Shown here: positions 1-8,006 of the stretch, one piece after another
Position numbering within the stretch: position 1 is the stretch's first letter
How the letters are laid out: every line of letters starts with the position of its first letter
Source of the DNA: Paenibacillus flagellatus
Lineage (GTDB): Bacteria > Bacillota > Bacilli > Paenibacillales > NBRC-103111
Reading direction: 5' to 3'
NCBI RefSeq assembly: GCF_003217775.1
Contig: NZ_QJVJ01000007.1
Span: forward strand, 1-64,000
DNA length: 64,000 bases
Position numbers and translations under genes: made by a program
The notes under the pieces: model-generated
Databases searched by the model: none
The model's input: only the letters and a program-made list of their open reading frames with translations
Told to the model about the DNA's origin: nothing

Positions 1-802
1 TGAACAGAACCCCTAGTCTTCGCGAACAAGAAAACCATGCACTGACTCAAGCGATCGTCGTCTTGCATGAGCAAGTCAAGGGCATCTACGGCTACCGTCG
101 CCATAGGCTCCATTTGCTTCGACAACCAGGTAAACGCGTGAACCATAAACGGATCCGGCGCCTCATGAAGGTAGCAGGCATCCAGTCGGTCATCCGGAGG
201 AAGAAAAAGCAATATGCGCGTTCTACACCTCAGCATGTTGCTGAGAATCTGTTGAACCGCAAATTCCAGGCAGAAGCTCCTAATGAAAAGTGGCTGACGG
301 ATGTAACAGAATTCAAATATGGAAACGGTCAGAAGGCCTACCTCAGCGCTATCCTAGACCTCCATGGCAACAACATTATTTCCTTCGTGCTGGGGCATTC
401 GAACAACAACAAGCTCGTATTTGAAACACTGGACCAGGCGCTAAAGGCAGAGCCCGGTGCTACCCCTATGCTTCACAGCGACCGGGGGTTTCAATACACC
501 TCGTCGGCTTTTAAGAAGAAGCTGGACCAAGCAAACATGACCCAGAGCATGTCGCGTGTTGGCCGGTGCATTGACAACGGACCTATGGAAGCCTTCTGGG
601 GGACCTTGAAGTGCGAGATGTATCATCTGAACTCATACCATACGTTCGAGGAACTGGAGAAAGCCATTGACGCCTATATTTACTTTTACACGAACAAGCG
701 AATACAGGCAAAATTAAACGGCCTCAGCCCTAAGGAGTATAGGACTAAAGCCGTCTAATTCTTTTACTTATTTGTACTGTCTACTTGACGGGGTGCAGTT
801 CA
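1..802 (+). mobile_element. IS3-family insertion sequence, right part only
   Basis: The left end lies outside the window. What remains is most of the transposase gene and the right terminal sequence, which contains CTACTTGACGGGGTGCAG and finishes in CA at about 802, as expected of IS3/IS150-type ends (known for the family). Base composition is lower in GC than the host genes that follow, in keeping with recent arrival. The exact end is judged by eye; the target duplication cannot be checked without the left end. Confidence 0.85.
3..758 (+). CDS. IS3-family transposase (OrfB, DDE integrase type), 5' end cut by window edge
   Basis: Catalyses cut/copy and strand transfer of the insertion sequence. 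The frame is open from the first bases of the window, so the true start is upstream; a TTG at 63 is not needed as a start. The order matches OrfB: an HTH-like N-terminal part with IYGYRRH and RIRRLMK, then the rve core with the three acidic residues in WLTDVTEF, LHSDRGFQYTS and NGPMEAFWGTLK, and the C-terminal YFYTNKRIQAKLNGLSPKEYR motif typical of the IS150/IS3 group. No frameshift or internal stop is seen, so the visible part looks intact. OrfA, which normally overlaps OrfB and is needed for a frameshifted fusion transposase, would lie to the left. Confidence 0.93.
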   Translation, partial: NRTPSLREQENHALTQAIVVLHEQVKGIYGYRRHRLHLLRQPGKRVNHKRIRRLMKVAGIQSVIRRKKKQYARSTPQHVAENLLNRKFQAEAPNEKWLTDVTEFKYGNGQKAYLSAILDLHGNNIISFVLGHSNNNKLVFETLDQALKAEPGATPMLHSDRGFQYTSSAFKKKLDQANMTQSMSRVGRCIDNGPMEAFWGTLKCEMYHLNSYHTFEELEKAIDAYIYFYTNKRIQAKLNGLSPKEYRTKAV

Positions 803-836
803 AAGACCGTCCCGGCCGGGACGGTCTTCTGCTTTT
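803..836 (+). terminator. Perfect hairpin next to the IS end
   Basis: Bases 803-815 and 816-828 are exact reverse complements (arm AAGACCGTCCCGG), followed by TTCTGCTTTT. It fits a factor-independent terminator. It lies immediately outside the IS right end, so it probably belonged to whatever transcription unit was there before the insertion, or now stops read-out from the transposase. Confidence 0.6.
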
Positions 837-911
837 AACCTTTGCTACCCATAAGGGGTGTCCATGGGGAAGCGGGCTTCCCTTGCTTCCCTCCCGTCCG
901 AGACGCTTCTA

Positions 912-1093
912 TTGGATTATATCCAACGAACCGAATCGATTCGCCCCCGCCTTCGGAGCTCAATTGGAACGAATCCAACAGATTCGGCCCCAACGGCCAT
1001 CCAATCGGCGCTTTTTTGCAAAACTGCTGGATAGACTCCAATGGCGGACCGGCTTTCGCTCTCTTCTAAGCTGATCGATTGGATTATATCCAA
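912..1093. repeat. Four TTGGA-N5-TCCAA dyads at helical spacing, in a gene-free stretch
   Basis: Sites at 912-926 and 1079-1093 are identical (TTGGATTATATCCAA). A third at 964-978 keeps both arms (TTGGA, ACGAA spacer, TCCAA), and a fourth at 1027-1041 has CTGGA-TAGAC-TCCAA. Start-to-start distances are 52, 63 and 52 bp, close to 5, 6 and 5 turns of B-DNA. No gene is found from 829 to 1334. The array looks like a set of protein-binding sites, but its owner is unknown; the IS may have removed the promoter or gene it served. Confidence 0.5.
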
Positions 1094-1219
1094 TGGAAAG
1101 CCCCCATCAACAACGACTCACCATCACACGCATTCGCTCTTAATGGATAGTATCAGCCGTCGCGGCAGGCGGAAAGCCGAGTCCAGCTCGACCACCCCCG
1201 TTAAGCGGCGAAGCGCCGC

Positions 1220-1329
1220 ATGCGTCTCCCCACGTACGGGGAGCCGCATACAGGGAGCCGCGTGCGGTACGAAATCGTTTCGCGCTCCGCAAATCGCGTG
1301 GCACTCGGGCTCTCTACCCGACGGTGCCG
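1220..1329. other. Stem-loop cluster downstream of the MFS gene
   Basis: Two hairpins can be drawn: 1220-1249 (ATGCGTCTCCCC against GGGGAGCCGCAT, one mismatch) and 1301-1329 (GGCACTCGGG against CCCGA-CG-GTGCC). GGGAGCCGC is repeated directly at 1239 and 1253. The 1301-1329 hairpin lies just past the stop of the minus-strand MFS gene and may end its transcript, though no T-run follows on that strand. Confidence 0.35.
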
Positions 1330-1334
1330 TTTCC

Positions 1335-2966
1335 TTACGCTTTGCTAGCGCCGAGCTGCACCGCTTCGGCCTCCGCCGAATCGAGCGGTTTGGACGGCTC
1401 CGCCGCGCGGTTCGACGTCCGAAGCGGAAGCTCCTTCAGGAAGAACACGAGCACGAAGGCGACGACGGTCACGAGCGCTCCCGTCAAGAAGACGACCGAC
1501 AGCGTATCGCCGAGCGCTTCGCGAATGCGATCGATCATTTGCATGAACAGCGGCTGCACGTCCGCCGGCAGGCCCGCTTGCGTTTTCTCGATGAGCGGCT
1601 TGTTCATCAGCGTTTGCGGATTCGCGAAGGACAGCATTTGTTCGGCCGTTTTCGGATCGAGCTTGCTGAAGTCGGCCGCACCCGGCGACTGAATGGCTTC
1701 CTTCAAATTGCGCGCCAAGCTGTTGGACATAACCGTTCCCATGACGGCGATCCCGATCGTGCCGCCGAGATTGCGGAACAGCTGGGACGAGGCGGTGACG
1801 ACGCCCAATTCTTTATGCGGTACGGCGTTTTGGGTCGCCAGCGAGAAGACGGGCATGCCGAGACCGAGTCCGACGCCGAATACGACCATGCTGACGACGG
1901 CCAGCCATACGCTGTTCATGAACACCATGATCGTCATGCCGGCGATCATGATCGGCATCCCGATCAGCGCAAACCGTTTGTATTTGCCGCTCTTCGCGAT
2001 CAGCTGGCCGGTAATGGCGCTGACGACGACCATGGCGATCGACATCGGCATCGTGACGTACCCCGCGTAAGTCGGGGAAATGCCGAGAACGCCCTGCACG
2101 AAAAACGAAAGATAGATCAGCGCCCCCATCATGCCGAAGTTCATGATGAAGCCGATGACGTTCGAGATCGTAACGATCCCGTTTTTGAACAGGTAAAGCG
2201 GCAAAATCGGGTTTTTCGCTTTCGTCTCCACGAGGACGAAGATGACGCCCGAGACGACGGACGCCGCAAGCAGTCCGAGAATTTGTCCCGATCCCCAGTC
2301 GTACTCGGTGCCGGCCCACGAGAAGGCAAGCAGCAAAGGAACGATCGTCGTCGTCAGGAACAACGAGCCGACGTAGTCGACGCTTTGCGACGGTCCGCGC
2401 TCGACTTTCGGGAACAGCGCCATAATCATGACGAAGGCGACGACGCCGAGCGGCAGGAAAATCCAGAACAGCCAATGCCAGTCCATATGGTCGACCAAGT
2501 AGCCGCCGAGCGTCGGACCGATGACGCTGGAGAAGCCGAATACGGCGGTCATCAGACCCATCCATTTGCCGCGTTCGCGTGGAGGGAACAAGTCGCCTAC
2601 GGCCGTAAACGCCGTCGATTGGATGATGCCGGCGCCGATGCCCTGTATACCCCTGTACAAAATGAACTGATACACGTCCGAAGACGTGCCGGTCAAAAAT
2701 GCGCCGGCCATGAATAGCAAAATCCCGATCAAAATGAACGGCTTGCGCCCGAACATGTCGGACAGCTTGCCGACGAGAATGGTCGCGATCGTGGACGTCA
2801 GCAAATAAATGTTGATCGTCCACGTATAGTAATCCATCCCGTCGAGGATGGCGATAATCCGGGGCATCGCCGTGCTCGTAATCGTCTGGTTGATGGCGGC
2901 GAAAAACATCGCGGCCATTATGGAAATCATAATCGTGATCTTGCGTTTGATCGATAAGTGCTCCAT
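1335..2966 (-). CDS. MFS multidrug efflux transporter, DHA2 (14-helix) family
   Basis: Predicted proton-driven drug exporter of the cytoplasmic membrane, 543 residues. The N-terminal half shows the DHA2 signature run: MFFAAINQTITSTAMPRI in helix 1, GKLSDMFGRKP as motif A between helices 2 and 3, the motif-B-like RGIQGIGAG, and GPTLGGYLVDH near motif C. About 14 hydrophobic segments and a long extracytoplasmic loop before the last helix fit EmrB/QacA-type proteins. It follows the marR gene by 51 nt on the same strand, so both are probably one transcript induced when MarR binds a ligand. The substrate cannot be told from sequence. The start ATG at 2966 sits behind an AGGATAAGAG-like weak ribosome site. 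Confidence 0.93.
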   Translation of the reverse strand: MEHLSIKRKITIMISIMAAMFFAAINQTITSTAMPRIIAILDGMDYYTWTINIYLLTSTIATILVGKLSDMFGRKPFILIGILLFMAGAFLTGTSSDVYQFILYRGIQGIGAGIIQSTAFTAVGDLFPPRERGKWMGLMTAVFGFSSVIGPTLGGYLVDHMDWHWLFWIFLPLGVVAFVMIMALFPKVERGPSQSVDYVGSLFLTTTIVPLLLAFSWAGTEYDWGSGQILGLLAASVVSGVIFVLVETKAKNPILPLYLFKNGIVTISNVIGFIMNFGMMGALIYLSFFVQGVLGISPTYAGYVTMPMSIAMVVVSAITGQLIAKSGKYKRFALIGMPIMIAGMTIMVFMNSVWLAVVSMVVFGVGLGLGMPVFSLATQNAVPHKELGVVTASSQLFRNLGGTIGIAVMGTVMSNSLARNLKEAIQSPGAADFSKLDPKTAEQMLSFANPQTLMNKPLIEKTQAGLPADVQPLFMQMIDRIREALGDTLSVVFLTGALVTVVAFVLVFFLKELPLRTSNRAAEPSKPLDSAEAEAVQLGASKA

Positions 2967-3017
2967 CTCTTATCCTCTCTCCGTCTTTGGTTTGTCATTC
3001 TTTTCTCTGTACGTCAA

Positions 3018-3476
3018 TCAGGCCGAGCCCGGGCGGCGTAACGCCGACGGGTCCGACTCCTCGCCCGCACCCGCGAGCTTCTCCATCAATTCCGTGACCG
3101 TCCGCACCTCGTCCGGCTCGAGCCTCGCCAGGAAACGGGCGAGCGCGTCCTTGCGCTCGAGCATCGCCTTCTCCAAAATATCGATGCCCTCCGGTGTCAC
3201 CTGCACCAGCACCGACCTGCGGTCGGCGGTATCGTGCGTACGCGTTACGTAGCCGGATTTTTCGAGCCGGTCGATCATGACCGTGACGGCGCTCGGCTTC
3301 ACCTCCATTTTGTCGGCAAGCTGGGTCAGCCTGCAGGCGCCGTGCCTGCTGACGAAATGAAGCATGAACATTTGGGGAGCCGTAATTTGCGTCTTCAGCT
3401 TGTGCAGAAGGTCGGATTCCAAGCTGCGCTTGAACGTGTATAACGCCGTCTGAAAACGGTCCACCAGCGAATCCAC
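3018..3476 (-). CDS. MarR-family transcriptional repressor
   Basis: Winged-helix regulator of 152 residues, likely repressing itself and the efflux gene behind it. The core shows the MarR order: a helix with TAPQMFMLHFVSRHG, recognition helix MEVKPSAVTVMIDRLEKSGYV, the wing TRTHDTADRRSVLVQVT with its DxR motif, then a dimer helix. I chose the GTG at 3476 because AAGGAGGG lies a few bases before it. An in-frame ATG at 3500 would put that ribosome site inside the coding region and has none of its own. The promoter region carries a matching dyad (3511-3535). Ligands are usually small phenolic or drug-like molecules, which is family knowledge, not seen here. Confidence 0.92.
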   Translation of the reverse strand: MDSLVDRFQTALYTFKRSLESDLLHKLKTQITAPQMFMLHFVSRHGACRLTQLADKMEVKPSAVTVMIDRLEKSGYVTRTHDTADRRSVLVQVTPEGIDILEKAMLERKDALARFLARLEPDEVRTVTELMEKLAGAGEESDPSALRRPGSA

Positions 3477-3510
3477 GAGTATCCCTCCTTGTCCATTCAT
3501 TTATACACTA

Positions 3511-3558
3511 TAATATTTTCATGATTTAAATATTAACTCGTTTCAATTTTTGTGTCAA
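3511..3558 (-). promoter_or_regulatory. marR promoter with overlapping operator
   Basis: On the minus strand, -35 TTGACA (3553-3558) and -10 TAATAT (3530-3535) are 17 bp apart. The arms TAATATTT (3511-3518) and AAATATTA (3528-3535) form a perfect 8-bp inverted repeat with 9 bp between; the second arm covers the -10 box. This is the layout expected for MarR autorepression by blocking RNA polymerase. Confidence 0.75.
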
Positions 3559-3604
3559 CGCGGGGATCGTTGGAGATTCGACGGTCGCGCGCTCCGGTAC
3601 AATC

Positions 3605-3633
3605 TTGCATTTTCGACCCTGTAGTGATACGAT
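3605..3633 (+). promoter_or_regulatory. SigA-type promoter of pheA-ilvE
   Basis: -35-like TTGCAT (3605-3610), 17-bp spacer, then an extended -10 TGATACGAT (-10 hexamer 3628-3633). It is about 40 bp before the pheA start and divergent from the marR promoter. Confidence 0.55.
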
Positions 3634-3674
3634 TCGAAAAAGATAGAACGGCATATTAAAGGAGTAGACAGCGC

Positions 3675-4550
3675 GTGAAACGGATCGCATTCCTCGGGCC
3701 CGAAGGTACGGTTTCCCACGAGGCCGCCCGGTATTTTTTCGCGGAGGGGACGCACGAGTTCGTTCCTTATTCGCTCATGTCCGACGTATTCGCGGCGACG
3801 GCGGACGGTACGGCGCATTTCGGCGTCGTGCCGATCGAGAACACGATCGAAGGATCGGTCAAGCATCATATCGACCTGCTCGTCGAGGAGACGGGCTTGC
3901 CGATTCAAGCCGAATGGGTGTACCCGTCGGTTCAAAATTTGATCGGACGCGCTTCCGCGGAAGGCGAGCCTTATGCGTCGGTGCGGAAGGTCGTATCGAA
4001 GGACGTAGCGATCGCGCAATGCCACGATTTTTTGCGCAGCCGGCTCCCGCACGTCGAATTCGAATACGTGAACAGTACGGCGGAAGGGGTGCGCCTCGTC
4101 AAGGATTCGGACGACCCGTCGGTCGCCGCGATCGGGACGAGAACGTCGGCGGAGCTGTACGGTCTCGATCTGCTCGCCGAGAACATTACCGATCATGACA
4201 ACAATTACACCCGCTTCATCGTCGTCGGGAAGACGAAGCCGGACATGGAGACGGCCGGCCAGGACAAGACGACGATTCTCGTCACGCTGCCGGAAGATTA
4301 TCCGGGAGCGCTCCACCAAGTGCTGTCCGCATTCGCCTGGCGGCGCATCAACTTGTCCAAGATCGAATCGCGGCCGACGAAGAAGAAGCTGGGCAATTAT
4401 TATTTTTATATGGATATCGAAATGTCGCTCGACACCGTGCTCCTGCCGGCTGCCCTGCAAGAAATCGAGGCGATCGGCTGTCAAGTCCGCATACTCGGTT
4501 CGTATCCGAGCTACGGGTACCGGAAATCGATCCAAGGAGGAGAAGCGTAA
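3675..4550 (+). CDS. pheA: Prephenate dehydratase (with ACT domain)
   Basis: Converts prephenate to phenylpyruvate, the step that commits chorismate to phenylalanine. The 291 residues comprise a PDT domain (FLGPEGTVSHEAA at the start, VPIENTIEGSV near residue 57, and the catalytic TRF triad at 179-181) and a C-terminal ACT domain holding the GALHxVL and ESRP (231-234) motifs that bind phenylalanine for feedback inhibition in this family. There is no chorismate mutase domain, as is usual in Firmicutes. GTG start at 3675 behind AAAGGAG (3658-3664). Its stop overlaps the ilvE start by one base (TAATG), so the two are translated together, linking phenylpyruvate formation to an aminotransferase. 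Confidence 0.97.
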   Translation: MKRIAFLGPEGTVSHEAARYFFAEGTHEFVPYSLMSDVFAATADGTAHFGVVPIENTIEGSVKHHIDLLVEETGLPIQAEWVYPSVQNLIGRASAEGEPYASVRKVVSKDVAIAQCHDFLRSRLPHVEFEYVNSTAEGVRLVKDSDDPSVAAIGTRTSAELYGLDLLAENITDHDNNYTRFIVVGKTKPDMETAGQDKTTILVTLPEDYPGALHQVLSAFAWRRINLSKIESRPTKKKLGNYYFYMDIEMSLDTVLLPAALQEIEAIGCQVRILGSYPSYGYRKSIQGGEA

Positions 4551-5428
4551 TGTCGCAATGGATTTATTTGAACGGGGAGTACGTCGCCAAGCATGAAGCC
4601 AAAATTTCCGTATTCGATCACGGCTTCCTCTACGGCGACGGCATTTTCGAAGGGATCCGGATTTACAACGGCAACATTTTCAAGTGCAAGGAGCATCTCG
4701 ACCGGCTGTACGATTCGGCCAAATCGATCATGCTCGACATTCCGCTTTCCTACTCCGAGATGGAGCGGGCGCTCATCGAGACGATCCGCAAAAACGGCAT
4801 GAACGACGGTTACATCCGTCTCGTCGTTTCGCGCGGAGACGGCAACCTCGGCCTCGATCCGCGGCGCTGCCCGAAGGCGAACGTCGTCATCATCGTCGAG
4901 CAGCTCGCCATCTACCCGCCGGAAGCGTATGTGAACGGGCTCAAGTCGGTGTCCGTGTCGACTCGCCGCAACATTCCGGACGCGCTGAACCCGAAGATCA
5001 AGTCGCTCAACTATTTGAACAATATATTGGTTAAAATCCAGGCGAACCTGGCCGGTGCCGGCGAAGCGATCATGCTGAACGCGCAAGGGTACGTGGCCGA
5101 AGGGTCGTCGGACAACATCTTCATCGTGAAAAACGGCGTCGTCTTTACACCGCCTTGCTACGTCGGCGCGCTCGAGGGCATTACGCGCGGCGCCATTCTC
5201 GAAATTTGCGGGAAAATCGGCTTGCCGGTCCGCATCGAGCCGTTCACGCTGCACGACGTGTACGTCGCCGACGAGGTGTTCTTCACCGGTACGGCCGCGG
5301 AAGTGATCGCCACGTGCGAGGTCGACGGCCGCGTCATCGGCTCCGGCAAGGCGGGACCGATTACGACGCGACTGCTCGAGGAATTCCGCAAAATCGTCGA
5401 AATCGACGGCTTGAAAGTAAACGGCTGA
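4550..5428 (+). CDS. ilvE: Branched-chain amino acid aminotransferase (PLP fold type IV)
   Basis: Moves the amino group between glutamate and branched-chain 2-oxo acids; enzymes of this fold can also aminate aromatic oxo acids, which would fit coupling to pheA. The 292 residues show the class IV pattern: VFDHGFLYGDGIFEGIR near the N terminus, the PLP lysine K151 in KIKSLNYLNN, EGSSDNIFIV and GITRGAIL for phosphate binding, and FFTGTAAEV near the end. The start codon overlaps the pheA stop, and GGAGGAG precedes it. A strong terminator follows. A D-amino-acid aminotransferase role is less likely given the EGSSDN/TGTAAEV motifs but cannot be excluded. Confidence 0.94.
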   Translation: MSQWIYLNGEYVAKHEAKISVFDHGFLYGDGIFEGIRIYNGNIFKCKEHLDRLYDSAKSIMLDIPLSYSEMERALIETIRKNGMNDGYIRLVVSRGDGNLGLDPRRCPKANVVIIVEQLAIYPPEAYVNGLKSVSVSTRRNIPDALNPKIKSLNYLNNILVKIQANLAGAGEAIMLNAQGYVAEGSSDNIFIVKNGVVFTPPCYVGALEGITRGAILEICGKIGLPVRIEPFTLHDVYVADEVFFTGTAAEVIATCEVDGRVIGSGKAGPITTRLLEEFRKIVEIDGLKVNG

Positions 5429-5435
5429 CGATCGG

Positions 5436-5476
5436 ACGCCTGTCGGGACTTAACACGTCCCGGCGGGCGTTTTTTT
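5436..5476 (+). terminator. Terminator after ilvE
   Basis: GC-rich stem containing CGGGAC...GTCCCG around a TTAACAC loop, extended by GCC/GGC pairs and followed by seven T's. Confidence 0.88.
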
Positions 5477-5563
5477 GCGTTGTCCCGCCACCGTTCGACC
5501 TCCGGCTCCGGCGTGCGTGTCGGCGCGTGCGGAACGGCGGCGGGATTTTTTTCGCCGATGGAT

Positions 5564-5590
5564 GTCAAACGCCTACCTCCTGCATAGACT
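5564..5590 (+). promoter_or_regulatory. Possible SigE-type sporulation promoter of safA
   Basis: CATAGACT (5583-5590) matches the SigE -10 pattern CATACANT at seven of eight positions, with GTCAAAC (5564-5570) 12 bp upstream as a weak -35. In Bacillus, safA is transcribed by SigE. The match is suggestive only. Confidence 0.3.
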
Positions 5591-5626
5591 GTATTGTTAT
5601 TCAAGACAACGGGAGGTTTCAGTCCG

Positions 5627-7114
5627 GTGAAAATCCATCTGGTGAAAAAGGGAGAAACGCTCTTTCACATCGCCAAAAAGTACGGCATCGAGCTGCAAAA
5701 GCTGATTTCGTTCAACACCCAGATCGCCGACCCCGATCAAATCGACGTCGGCACGAAAGTCAAAATTCCGTCCGCTCCGGTGCCGGTTCCGCCTCCAGTC
5801 GGCGATATATTGCACAAGCACGTGGTCGTGCAGGGCGATTCGCTGTGGAAGCTGTCGAAAGCGTGGGATGTGCCGCTCAAGGCGGTCATCGACGCCAACC
5901 CGCATCTGAAAAATCCGAACGTGCTCATGACGGGCGAAGTCGTGTATATTCCGAAGCTGGGCACGGACATGCCGCATGAGGGTGTTCAAGAGGGCGCTCC
6001 AATGGAGGCGGTCGAGCCGATGGAAGGCGAGGCGCCCGCGGCCGTTCCGGGACCGGAGGAGATGACGGAAGCCGTCCCCGGACTGGAGGAGGCGGCTCCG
6101 GCCGTTCCGGGACTGGAGGAAGCGGCGGAAGTCGCGCCGTCGCCCCAGGCGCAAGAGCCCGTCGCGGAAGCCGCCGATTGGACGGGAACGACGGCGATGA
6201 CGGGCGAGGTGCCGATCAACGACTGGACCGGCATGCAGCCGCTCCCGCCCGGCTATGCGGAATCGGCCGAACCGATGTTCCCGCACACCGTCGTCGGCGG
6301 CGAGCAGGAGGAGATGAAAGCCGAGTTCCCGTTCGCGCAATATCACATTCCCGCGACGGAGGCGATGATGCCGCAGCCATCGCTGTATGGCGGTATGCCG
6401 CAAGCTCCGTACGCCTTCGACGCCGGCAAAGCTCCAACGTATTCTCCCATGCCGTCGTCGTTCTCGCTCAGCTACGAGAGCGTGCAGCTCGAGCACATGC
6501 CGGCGGGACAGCCGGAAGGCGCATGGCCGTTTATGGACGCGATGCCGGCGGTTCCCGGCGCCGTCATGCCGGCCGTCGGCGAGAAGTATCCGGGCATTTC
6601 GAGCAGCTCGGCCGCTCCGTGCGCCGGCGCGCCGATGCCGTATCCGGTTTCGCCCGCCTACCAGCAGCAGCCCGGCTTCGGCTTGATGCCGGAGGCGATC
6701 GGCCCGGCTTACGGTCATCACGGATACGGCTTCGCGCCGGAAGCGGTCGTGCACGCGGACGTCCCCCATGGCTACGACTTTTCGCCGTCGGCCGCGGTAC
6801 CGTGTCACCCTTGCCAAGGCCACGGCATCTATCCGCCCGCCGTGCACGGCGTTCCGTACGCGATGCCGTTCGGCGCGTATCCGGCTTCGTATTCGCCGCA
6901 TTCGGCTTGGGCGCAGAAGGAAGACTGCGGCTGCGGCGACGACCGGACGGGGGATATCAGCTCGGGATCGGCACAGACGAGCGATTCGACCCGCAGCCCG
7001 AAAGGGCGCGGAACGAAAGCGGCGATCAGCACGGCCCGGACGAAAGCGCCCAAGCGGAGGCCCTCGCCGGCGCCGAAGGAGAAAAAGCAAAACCAACCTT
7101 GGATTCGCGCATGA
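5627..7114 (+). CDS. safA: SafA-like spore coat morphogenesis protein with two LysM domains
   Basis: Likely acts at the cortex/inner-coat interface of the forming spore, where the Bacillus homologue recruits coat proteins. LysM domain 1 is at about residues 3-48 (VKKGETLFHIAKKYGIELQ) and LysM 2 at about 63-108 (VVQGDSLWKLSKAWDVP). The rest, about 390 residues, is low-complexity, rich in Pro, Ala, Met, Gly and Tyr, with repeated EAA.AVPGLE and a C-terminal basic tail after a DCGCGDD motif. Bacillus SafA has one LysM, so the second copy is unusual. I start at GTG 5627 because GGGAGG (5611-5616) is correctly spaced. The position before bofC, as in Bacillales spore clusters, supports the call; the tail itself gives no similarity. 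Confidence 0.78.
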   Translation: MKIHLVKKGETLFHIAKKYGIELQKLISFNTQIADPDQIDVGTKVKIPSAPVPVPPPVGDILHKHVVVQGDSLWKLSKAWDVPLKAVIDANPHLKNPNVLMTGEVVYIPKLGTDMPHEGVQEGAPMEAVEPMEGEAPAAVPGPEEMTEAVPGLEEAAPAVPGLEEAAEVAPSPQAQEPVAEAADWTGTTAMTGEVPINDWTGMQPLPPGYAESAEPMFPHTVVGGEQEEMKAEFPFAQYHIPATEAMMPQPSLYGGMPQAPYAFDAGKAPTYSPMPSSFSLSYESVQLEHMPAGQPEGAWPFMDAMPAVPGAVMPAVGEKYPGISSSSAAPCAGAPMPYPVSPAYQQQPGFGLMPEAIGPAYGHHGYGFAPEAVVHADVPHGYDFSPSAAVPCHPCQGHGIYPPAVHGVPYAMPFGAYPASYSPHSAWAQKEDCGCGDDRTGDISSGSAQTSDSTRSPKGRGTKAAISTARTKAPKRRPSPAPKEKKQNQPWIRA

Positions 7115-7204
7115 TCGTCTGACCGGCCGGTCGGGCCCAGGCGTATAAGCGACACCCTTACTGGGAAAACTAGAAAAAAAATCTAGGACCAGAAGGGGAT
7201 TCCC

Positions 7205-7900
7205 ATGAACTTGTCAAGCCTGTACAAACAACTGAAGAAGCGTCTTCGGCAAAAAAGACGATGGTTGTCGCTTGGCTTTTTCATCGTGGCGGCCGCCGTC
7301 GGCCTGCTGTCGCTTTACGTCGCCCGCCATTCGGAGACGACGGGATTCGGCGAGGAATCGGCGCGCACCGTCGCGGCGGGGCTGCGCGCCGGGGAGCAGC
7401 CGGAAGCCCGCCTGTCGGTCGAGCAGCGGCAGCTGCTGGAGCGGATTCGCGAAGCGGGCGGCAAACGGGACGTTTATATGCGCAAGTCGTTCGTGTGTGG
7501 CGAGGAGCAGCAGCTGCTCGGGCGGATGGGACCGGACGAGGTGACGAGCTTGCAGGGCGAGCATCCGCAATGGACCGCGGAGCTCGGCGCCGACGGGTCC
7601 GTCACGTTTACGGAGCGGATCGACGACCTGTCTCCCGCCTGCAAGGACAACGCGTATTTCGGGTTGGACAAAAACGGAAACTTGTCGCTGTTCGAAGGGC
7701 CGCCGGAGCAAGAAAAGGTGATCCGCACGTTTTTTCAGCTGAACATGGGGTACTTGGAGAGCAGTCTCCCGCACGATACCGTCGATCAGCTGAAGGACGG
7801 CATCCGCATATTCGACATGGCGGAGTATAACAGCGTCCTGTCCACGTTCAGCGATTTCGCCGTCGAAGAGACGGAAAAAGTGATGATGCCCGCGTCTTGA
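7205..7900 (+). CDS. bofC: BofC, forespore intermembrane-space regulator
   Basis: In Bacillus, BofC restrains the SpoIVB protease in the space between forespore membranes and so delays pro-SigK activation. This 231-residue protein has an N-terminal membrane anchor/signal (about 20-42, SLGFFIVAAAVGLLSLYV) after a basic start. The conserved BofC C-terminal domain follows: a YMRKSFVCGEE segment, LSPACKDNAYFGLDKNG, LFEGPP, FFQLN and LESSLP...LKDGIRI. It is longer at the C terminus than I would expect. AGAAGGGG precedes the ATG. The gene stands alone between safA and ruvC and ends in its own terminator. Confidence 0.92.
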   Translation: MNLSSLYKQLKKRLRQKRRWLSLGFFIVAAAVGLLSLYVARHSETTGFGEESARTVAAGLRAGEQPEARLSVEQRQLLERIREAGGKRDVYMRKSFVCGEEQQLLGRMGPDEVTSLQGEHPQWTAELGADGSVTFTERIDDLSPACKDNAYFGLDKNGNLSLFEGPPEQEKVIRTFFQLNMGYLESSLPHDTVDQLKDGIRIFDMAEYNSVLSTFSDFAVEETEKVMMPAS

Positions 7901-7914
7901 GCGGGACGAACTTC

Positions 7915-7986
7915 AACCGCCGTTCGCTTGCGGTCGCCTTCCTGACAAAGGGGCGTCGGCAGGCGAAGCGGCGGTTTTCGTTTTTC
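7915..7986 (+). terminator. Terminator after bofC
   Basis: Arms AACCGCCGTTCGC (7915-7927) and GCGAAGCGGCGGTT (7963-7976) pair with one mismatch around a long loop, followed by TTTTCGTTTTT. Confidence 0.75.
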
Positions 7987-8006
7987 TGTCCATCCCCCGC
8001 TCAGTT

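Noticed and set aside
1220-1300. Group II intron domain V-like repeats (GGGAGCCGC)
   Set aside because: The expected AGC/GAAA bulge pattern is not formed and there is no reverse-transcriptase remnant nearby.
1041-2717. Long plus-strand open frame opposite the MFS gene
   Set aside because: Antisense shadow of a clear 14-helix transporter; the translation is Arg/Asp/His-rich without any fold.
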